Assembly: GCA_913056375.1 (NCBI GenBank)
Contig: CAJXNF010000067.1
Span: 1-10,305 of the forward strand
Direction of reading: 5' to 3'
Source: an uncultured Pseudomonadota bacterium
GTDB lineage: Bacteria > SAR324 > NAC60-12
Length of the DNA stretch: 10,305 nt
In this document: positions 6,117 to 10,305 of the stretch, in pieces
Position numbering within the stretch: the first letter of the stretch is position 1
Layout: each line of letters opens with the position of its first letter
Notes under the pieces: generated by a model
The model's input: only the letters and a program-made list of their open reading frames with translations
What the model was told of the DNA's origin: nothing
Database searches by the model: none
Position numbers and translations under genes: made by a program

Positions 6117-6838
6117 TAGTGTGCTCCTCCTTCCAAATAAGCTGCTCGCACCTCTGGCCTAGCAAGAAGTTCTGCTCCAGTTCCAGTCATTGAAACAGCT
6201 CCGTTTACCATGACATACCCACGATCCGCCAGCTTGAGCGCATGAAAAGCGTTCTGTTCCACCAGAAAAATTGTCACATGCTCTTCCTTGCTGATCCGCC
6301 CAATCGCTTGAAAGATCTGCCTCACCAAAATGGGTGCGATCCCTAGGGAAGGTTCATCCATCAGTAACAGCTTGGGGCGACTCATCAATGCCCTTCCAAT
6401 AGCAAGCATTTGCTGTTCACCTCCTGACAACGTTCCACCACGTTGGTTTTTACGTTCATTCAGCCTGGGAAACAAATCAAAGACCTTTGCTACATCCTCC
6501 TCAAAATAGGCCATTTGATTTGTAGTCGCTCCAAGTTGAAGATTTTCCAAAACCGTCATTCTTGGAAAAATTCTTCTGCCCTCCGGCGACTGAGACACTC
6601 CCATTTGGATGATTTCATGTGTCGGGGCCTTTGTGATGTCTAACCCCTCCAAAACAATGGCACCTGATCTCGCCTGAACACGCCCACAAATACTCATTAG
6701 AAGCGTAGATTTTCCAGCCCCATTCGCACCAATCAGGGTGACAATCTCCCCTTTGTTGATATGAAGATCAACACCACGCAGAGCTTGGATCTTTCCATAA
6801 AAAGTCTCCAACCCCGTGATGCTGAGCATCTCAGCCAT
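6116..6838 (-). CDS. livF: Branched-chain amino acid ABC transporter ATP-binding protein LivF (system A)
   Basis: This 240-residue cytoplasmic ATPase partners LivG of system A. Motifs in order are Walker A GANGAGKS (37-44), Q-loop Gln83 in VSQSPEGRRIFPRMTV (a classic LivF segment), signature LSGGEQQ (137-143), Walker B LLLMDE (157-162) with PSLGIAP after it, and VEQN at the switch position (Gln for His, usual in LivF). The C-terminal part carries the LivF pattern HALKLADRGYVMVNG. ATG 6838 overlaps the livG end by 8 bases (ATGGCTGA). A GGGAGA sequence lies upstream, inside livG. A second ATG three codons later is possible but less well placed. Its stop overlaps the start of the DUF6867-type gene. 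Confidence 0.94.
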   Translation of the reverse strand: MAEMLSITGLETFYGKIQALRGVDLHINKGEIVTLIGANGAGKSTLLMSICGRVQARSGAIVLEGLDITKAPTHEIIQMGVSQSPEGRRIFPRMTVLENLQLGATTNQMAYFEEDVAKVFDLFPRLNERKNQRGGTLSGGEQQMLAIGRALMSRPKLLLMDEPSLGIAPILVRQIFQAIGRISKEEHVTIFLVEQNAFHALKLADRGYVMVNGAVSMTGTGAELLARPEVRAAYLEGGAH

Positions 6839-7679
6839 GGGATGTCTCCCTTTGAAGATCTGCGGCTACCTCTGGTGGTAACTCTTCGTCTTCATCCTCG
6901 CCTAAGTAGGCCCTGATGACCGCAGGATCATTCCGAACCTGCTCAGGAGAACCCTCAGCTATCTTTCTTCCATAGTCCAAAACGATAATGTGATCAGAGA
7001 TTTCCATGACGACGCTCATATCATGCTCAATCAGAAGCACCCCGATCTTGTGCTCATTTTGAATAAATTGAAGAAGAGAGTTCAACTCAGCGGATTCCTT
7101 GGGATTCATTCCGGCTGCGGGTTCATCCAGGCAGAGCATTCTTGGATCAGTGCACATTGCCCTGGCAATTTCTAGACGACGTTGATCTCCATAAGGCAAA
7201 TCGCTGGCGTTGTCATTTGCCCGCTTCGTTAAATTCGTTTTATCCAACCAGTACTTAGCTAATTCAATAGCCTGTGTTTCCTCCTTTTTGTAGGAGTGCA
7301 AACCAAGGAGACCCTTGATGGTCCAGCCTGAGGCCAGCATTAACTTATTGTGCTGAGCAACGAGGAGATTTTCCAAAACAGACATTGCAGGAAAAAGCCG
7401 GATATTCTGAAAGGTCCTTGCCACCCTCGCCTTTTGGGCAACAACAAAGTCTTCCAATCTTTCCAGGCGGTGTGTCAGTGCGCCTTCATGAAGCAGTAAC
7501 TCCCCGACGGTAGGCTTGTAAAAACCGGTTAGACAATTGAAGACCGTTGTTTTCCCAGCACCATTGGGACCGATGATCGCAGTGATCTCCTCATTTTTGG
7601 CTGCAAATGAAACATCATCGATGGCTGTTAGCCCACCAAAACGCATGGTGAGGTGATTCACTGCTAACAGAGTACTCAT
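6831..7679 (-). CDS. livG: Branched-chain amino acid ABC transporter ATP-binding protein LivG (system A)
   Basis: This 282-residue cytoplasmic ATPase is slightly longer than E. coli LivG because of an acidic C-terminal tail (about 260-282, DEDEELPPEVAADL). It shows Walker A GPNGAGKT (37-44), Q-loop ARTFQNIRLF (Gln91), an ABC signature in the LivG form LPYGDQRR (161-168) instead of LSGGQ, Walker B MLCLDE (181-186) followed by PAAGMNPKE, and switch histidine 219 in LIEHDMSVVM. All catalytic residues are present. The start ATG overlaps the livM stop by 4 bases (ATGA) and its own end overlaps livF by 8, so it is coupled within the operon. The Walker B region and signature differ clearly from those of the system B LivG, so the two systems are not a recent tandem duplication. 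Confidence 0.95.
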   Translation of the reverse strand: MSTLLAVNHLTMRFGGLTAIDDVSFAAKNEEITAIIGPNGAGKTTVFNCLTGFYKPTVGELLLHEGALTHRLERLEDFVVAQKARVARTFQNIRLFPAMSVLENLLVAQHNKLMLASGWTIKGLLGLHSYKKEETQAIELAKYWLDKTNLTKRANDNASDLPYGDQRRLEIARAMCTDPRMLCLDEPAAGMNPKESAELNSLLQFIQNEHKIGVLLIEHDMSVVMEISDHIIVLDYGRKIAEGSPEQVRNDPAVIRAYLGEDEDEELPPEVAADLQRETSHG

Positions 7680-8950
7680 GAACTACCTTCCGTTTTAATA
7701 CGGATTGTAGGCTCACGATGAGCAAGCAGACCTCTTGGCTTCCAAACCATAATCCCCACCATCAGGGCTCCAAAGGCTAACATTCTGTACTCTTCCAACT
7801 CTCTGAACAGTTCGGTTCCTCCGATCAACACGACTGAAGCCAGCACGACACCAATCTGACTGCCCATACCCCCCAAAACAACGATCGCCAGGATGACTGC
7901 TGATTCAATGAAGGTGAAGCTTTCTGGACTGATAAAGCCTTGCCGAGTGGCGAAAAAAGATCCTGCGAGTCCACCGAAGGTGGCTCCAATAGCAAATGCT
8001 GTCAACTTTGTATTTGTTGGATTGATTCCCAAAGATCTGCAAGCAATCTCATCTTCTCGCAATGCTTCCCAAGCTCGTCCCACGGGAAGTTTTCGTAGCC
8101 TTAATGTGATAAAATTTGTTAACAGAGCTAAAGCGAGAATCAAATAATACAAAAAGATAATGCGGTGCATCGAGCTGTAATCCAGCCCAAAAAAGCTTGA
8201 GAACGTGCCTTCAGAACTCCGCTTGAACTCTAAGCCAAAAAAACTTGGGCGAGGTATTCCGGAAATGCCATCTGGCCCTCCTGTAAACTCATACCAATTC
8301 AATAAAATCACCCTAATGATTTCTCCAAAACCCAGCGTGACTATTGCCAAGTAGTCCCCCCGTAAGCGCAGCACAGGAAATCCAAGCAGTATTCCTGAAA
8401 TTGCGGCAAACACTCCTGCGAGTGGCAAGCAGATCCAAAAGGACCAGTCAAAGTAGTTCGCCAAGAGAGCATAAGAATAGGCACCAATTGCGTAAAAGGC
8501 CACGTAACCCAGATCCAATAAACCCGCTAACCCCACAACAATGTTAAGCCCCCAACCCAACATGATGTAGGTAATGACCAGAATAGCCACATCCATCACA
8601 TAGCGAGAAGCGAAAGGCATTGTTGGTAAAATCAGCGCAAACAGGACCCCGATAGGGATAATGAATTTTAGTAATTGCTGGAGGGATTGAAGGAAGGGCG
8701 TATTTAGTAGAATTGTTGAACTGGATGATGTTTGTTCACGATGCCACCAAAAGTTCAGAACAAGACGGCCAAGAAAGACAGCTGAGACCATCCAGATTAC
8801 AACTGACCATCGAGGTTCAATTTGTAATCCCTCAGTCGCATTTATAGTAGGAAGTCCGACAATCGGGACGGCCAACACAAGTGTGATCAGCCCAGTAATG
8901 ACGCTATCTTTTAAGATAGGAGGGAGTTTTTCAGAATTCAGGACTGACAT
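7676..8950 (-). CDS. livM: Branched-chain amino acid ABC transporter permease LivM (system A)
   Basis: This inner-membrane channel subunit has 424 residues, close to E. coli LivM, with the long N-terminal extension (about 1-115, including hydrophobic segments near 17-33 and 50-66) typical of that form. The conserved core shows GLNIVVGLAGLLDLGYVAF (134-152), LRGDYLAIVTLGFGEI (196-211), GGPDGISGIPRP (224-235), the coupling segment REDEIACRSLGI (298-309), VLGGMGSQIG (358-367) and final KPRGLLA (404-410). The ATG overlaps the livH TGA by one base (TGATG), and the end overlaps livG by four bases. It forms the heteromeric pore with LivH. No defect is seen. Confidence 0.94.
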   Translation of the reverse strand: MSVLNSEKLPPILKDSVITGLITLVLAVPIVGLPTINATEGLQIEPRWSVVIWMVSAVFLGRLVLNFWWHREQTSSSSTILLNTPFLQSLQQLLKFIIPIGVLFALILPTMPFASRYVMDVAILVITYIMLGWGLNIVVGLAGLLDLGYVAFYAIGAYSYALLANYFDWSFWICLPLAGVFAAISGILLGFPVLRLRGDYLAIVTLGFGEIIRVILLNWYEFTGGPDGISGIPRPSFFGLEFKRSSEGTFSSFFGLDYSSMHRIIFLYYLILALALLTNFITLRLRKLPVGRAWEALREDEIACRSLGINPTNTKLTAFAIGATFGGLAGSFFATRQGFISPESFTFIESAVILAIVVLGGMGSQIGVVLASVVLIGGTELFRELEEYRMLAFGALMVGIMVWKPRGLLAHREPTIRIKTEGSS

Positions 8951-9864
8951 CAGACTTTTTCTACTTCTGGTTGGCCAAGCAATCCCGTGGGCCTGAAGAT
9001 CAATACCAGCACTAAGATAGAAAAGGCAGCAACATCCTTGTATTCGATGGTGAAGTAAGCAGACCAGAAAGTCTCAATTAGTCCAATTAGCAATCCTCCC
9101 AGCATCGCTCCTGGCAAAGAACCGATTCCACCCAAAACAGCAGCTGTGAATGCCTTGATTCCAGCGAGGAAACCAATGAAGAAATCAATAACCCCATAAT
9201 ATAGCAGGAACATCAACCCTGCTACTGAAGCAAGAGCAGCCCCTATTACGAATGTAAGGGAAATTGTCCGATCCACATTGATTCCCACCAAGGCTGCCAT
9301 TGTCCTATCTTGTTCGCAGGCTCTTTGTTGGCGACCCAAGGCTGTTTTCGAGATGAGCAGGGAAAACCCTGTCATCAAAACCAGCGTCAGAACGACAATA
9401 ACGATCTGTAAATAACTGAGGTTTACCGTAAAATCACCACTATCCATCAAAATAAATCCTCCGCTAACTACTGGAGGTAAAGGCTTGATTCGAGCACCTT
9501 GGGCAATTTGAACGAAGTTTTGTAGGAAGAGCGACATTCCAATCGCAGAGATCAATGGAGCCAACCGAAAAGAGCCTCTCAGTGGACGATAGGCAATTCT
9601 TTCAACAACCCACCCCCAAGCTGCCGTAAGGAACATCGATAGAATCAAAACGACAATGAGCACCAGCGGCAACCAGGTTATCCCCGCACCAAAAAGGACT
9701 AGCAACCCAATCAAGGCGATGAAGGCGCTAATCATGAAGATATCGCCATGAGCAAAATTGATCATCCCGATGATTCCATATACCATCGTGTAGCCAATTG
9801 CGATCAAGCCGTAGATCGAGCCAAGCGTCACTCCATTGATGAGTTGCTGGATAAAATATTCCAT
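8950..9864 (-). CDS. livH: Branched-chain amino acid ABC transporter permease LivH (system A)
   Basis: This is the first gene of the system A operon, a 304-residue inner-membrane channel subunit. LivH hallmarks: an N-terminal QQLINGVTLGSIYGLIAIGY (6-25), GIIGMINFAHGD (30-41), ERIAYRPLRGS (88-98), LISAIGMSLFLQN (104-116), the coupling segment RACEQDRTMAALVGI (181-195), AAVLGGIGSLPGAMLGG (241-257) and a final IFRPTGLLG (289-297). Length and start agree with the family. The ATG lacks a clear Shine-Dalgarno sequence (the upstream bases are CAATTGAACTC), so first-gene translation may be weak or initiate on a short leader. A TATAAT box on the same strand at 9903-9898 would place the transcript start about 25 bases upstream. 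Confidence 0.94.
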   Translation of the reverse strand: MEYFIQQLINGVTLGSIYGLIAIGYTMVYGIIGMINFAHGDIFMISAFIALIGLLVLFGAGITWLPLVLIVVLILSMFLTAAWGWVVERIAYRPLRGSFRLAPLISAIGMSLFLQNFVQIAQGARIKPLPPVVSGGFILMDSGDFTVNLSYLQIVIVVLTLVLMTGFSLLISKTALGRQQRACEQDRTMAALVGINVDRTISLTFVIGAALASVAGLMFLLYYGVIDFFIGFLAGIKAFTAAVLGGIGSLPGAMLGGLLIGLIETFWSAYFTIEYKDVAAFSILVLVLIFRPTGLLGQPEVEKV

Positions 9865-9897
9865 GAGTTCAATTGCTCGAGGTATCTGATCTAAAGG

Positions 9898-9903
9898 ATT
9901 ATA
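9898..9903 (-). promoter_or_regulatory. Candidate -10 box for the livH operon
   Basis: The minus strand reads exactly TATAAT here, 33 bases upstream of the livH ATG. At the ideal spacing the -35 position (9926-9921) reads TAATTT, which is a poor match. A better hexamer, TTAACA, is only 13 bases away, which is too close. If real, this would be an activator-dependent promoter. It could be chance in AT-rich sequence. Confidence 0.35.
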
Positions 9904-9955
9904 TGTGAGACAATAATGTTAAATTAAGGAAAGATGCTTGTTTAGCTTCGAAAGA

Positions 9956-9975
9956 AAGTCAAGCGCACTTGATTT
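9956..9975. promoter_or_regulatory. Dyad TCAAG-CGCA-CTTGA in the divergent intergenic region
   Basis: Perfect 5-base arms (9959-9963 and 9968-9972) surround a 4-base centre; the symmetry extends outward to 9956-9975 with one G:T position. It lies between the divergent livH operon and the phosphodiesterase gene, about 95 bases upstream of the livH start. Its place upstream of the -10 candidate suits a regulator site, but the binding protein cannot be named. Confidence 0.3.
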
Positions 9976-9985
9976 CACAATTTTG

Positions 9986-9995
9986 CCCGTGCGGG
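9986..9995. repeat. Short GC dyad CCCG-TG-CGGG followed by TTTT
   Basis: A 10-base palindromic stretch in an otherwise AT-rich intergenic region, with TTTT directly after it on the plus strand. The hairpin would have only three or four pairs and a tight loop, and there is no plus-strand gene upstream for it to terminate. An operator half or chance symmetry is as likely. Confidence 0.2.
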
Positions 9996-10035
9996 TTTTA
10001 ACCTAAGTTGGCGTGACTATCTGCTTTCTAGTTTA

Positions 10036-10056
10036 ATTCAAAGATTTTTTTTGAAT
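10036..10056. promoter_or_regulatory. Inverted repeat ATTCAAA / TTTGAAT before the phosphodiesterase gene
   Basis: Perfect 7-base arms (10036-10042 and 10050-10056) are separated by 7 bases. The dyad ends 20 bases before the ATG at 10077 and 11 bases before the ribosome binding site. The position fits an operator or a 5' leader hairpin for the downstream gene. No strong -35/-10 pair is visible for that gene. Confidence 0.35.
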
Positions 10057-10076
10057 AAATAACCAAAAGAAGAGCT

Positions 10077-10305
10077 ATGAAAATCATACAATTAACTGAT
10101 CTTCACCTCGTTCCAGAAGGCCAGAAGATCCACGAAATAGACCCTGGTCAACGTCTTGAACAAGCATTGGCGAATATCAAACTTAGGCATCCTGACTTGG
10201 ACCTGCTTGTAATCACTGGTGATCTTTGCAACGAAGGAGATACATCCTCTTATGGCCTTCTCAGAGCGTTACTGGAAAAATATGAACTAAATTACCGACT
10301 TGTCC
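10077..10305 (+). CDS. Metallophosphoesterase, CpdA/GpdQ-like phosphodiesterase (5' part, cut by window end)
   Basis: The first 76 residues of a calcineurin-like metallophosphoesterase are present; the gene continues beyond the window. Metal-binding motifs at their usual places are DLH (Asp8, His10) and GDL (Gly48, Asp49), followed by CNEGDTSSY, the spacing typical of the class III cyclic-nucleotide phosphodiesterase group (CpdA, Rv0805, GpdQ). Such enzymes hydrolyse cyclic nucleotides, glycerophosphodiesters or other phosphodiesters in the cytoplasm. The later GNHD and histidine motifs that would separate these options lie outside the window. ATG 10077 has a good ribosome site, AGAAGAG, at 10068-10074. 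It is divergent from the liv operon with 212 bases between them. Functional linkage to amino acid uptake is not shown by the sequence. Confidence 0.8.
   Translation, partial: MKIIQLTDLHLVPEGQKIHEIDPGQRLEQALANIKLRHPDLDLLVITGDLCNEGDTSSYGLLRALLEKYELNYRLV

Noticed and set aside
5801..6165. Two short minus-strand open frames overlapping the DUF6867-type gene
   Set aside because: They are in other registers of a gene with clear motifs, coupling and ribosome site; their translations are odd, rich in Trp and Cys, and unlike any family.
3000..6300. Loss of the switch histidine in both LivF proteins (VEQN) as a catalytic defect
   Set aside because: Glutamine at this position is usual for LivF; the partner LivG proteins retain the histidine, so it is not evidence of inactivation.
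585..9864. Urea/short-chain amide (Urt) transporter assignment
   Set aside because: The gene order HMGF-DUF6867-K, the LivJ/LivK-like disulfide pair and the DDACDPKQAVAVAN motif point to the Liv branch for system A. For system B the substrate stays open, but nothing indicates Urt specifically and no urease genes are in view.
585..9864. Recent tandem duplication of one liv operon
   Set aside because: Gene order differs (HMGF versus GFHM), the LivG signature and Walker B regions differ, and the LivM proteins have different architecture. They are two old, distinct systems placed side by side.

Overview
The window holds two adjacent high-affinity branched-chain/hydrophobic amino acid (HAAT, LivKHMGF-type) ABC transporters, all on the minus strand. 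They are flanked by the C-terminal remnant of a third-type binding protein on the left and by the start of a metallophosphoesterase on the right. The protein families look proteobacterial. The small DUF6867-type membrane protein between livF and livK, and the ATPase with an LDEVGAGVN Walker B region, are features I associate mainly with Alphaproteobacteria. Base composition is moderate to slightly AT-rich, unlike the GC-rich soil alphaproteobacteria, so a marine proteobacterium is a reasonable but unproven guess.

Layout in order of transcription on the minus strand: livH (9864-8950), livM (8950-7676), livG (7679-6831), livF (6838-6116), a DUF6867-type protein (6116-5781) and livK (5693-4596) form system A. 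The first five genes overlap by 1 to 8 bases, so they are one translationally coupled operon. An 87-base, dyad-rich spacer separates the DUF6867 gene from livK, which has a strong ribosome binding site. An AT-rich hairpin with a T-run follows livK. After a 143-base gap, system B follows in a different order: livG (4452-3679), livF (3657-2953), livH (about 2950-1940) and livM (1943-585). System B has two permeases and two ATPases but no intact binding protein of its own.

Left edge: positions 156-533 on the plus strand encode about 120 residues matching the C-terminal end of a periplasmic amino acid binding protein of a different subfamily from livK. It converges on livM of system B, with a hairpin terminator between the two. 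Nothing in the 155 bases before it resembles the missing N-terminal part. The simplest reading is that the cognate binding gene of system B has been broken, leaving livK as the only intact binding protein in view. Right edge: a 212-base divergent intergenic region with several short dyads and a TATAAT box separates livH from a truncated CpdA/GpdQ-like phosphodiesterase gene that runs off the window.

Together the genes would make periplasmic LivK deliver a ligand (probably leucine, isoleucine, valine or a related compound) to a LivH/LivM membrane channel driven by LivG/LivF. I found no RNA genes, CRISPR arrays, complete mobile elements or exotic systems. The points most worth a second look are the broken binding protein beside an orphan permease set, the extra insertion in the system B LivM, and the structured intergenic regions.
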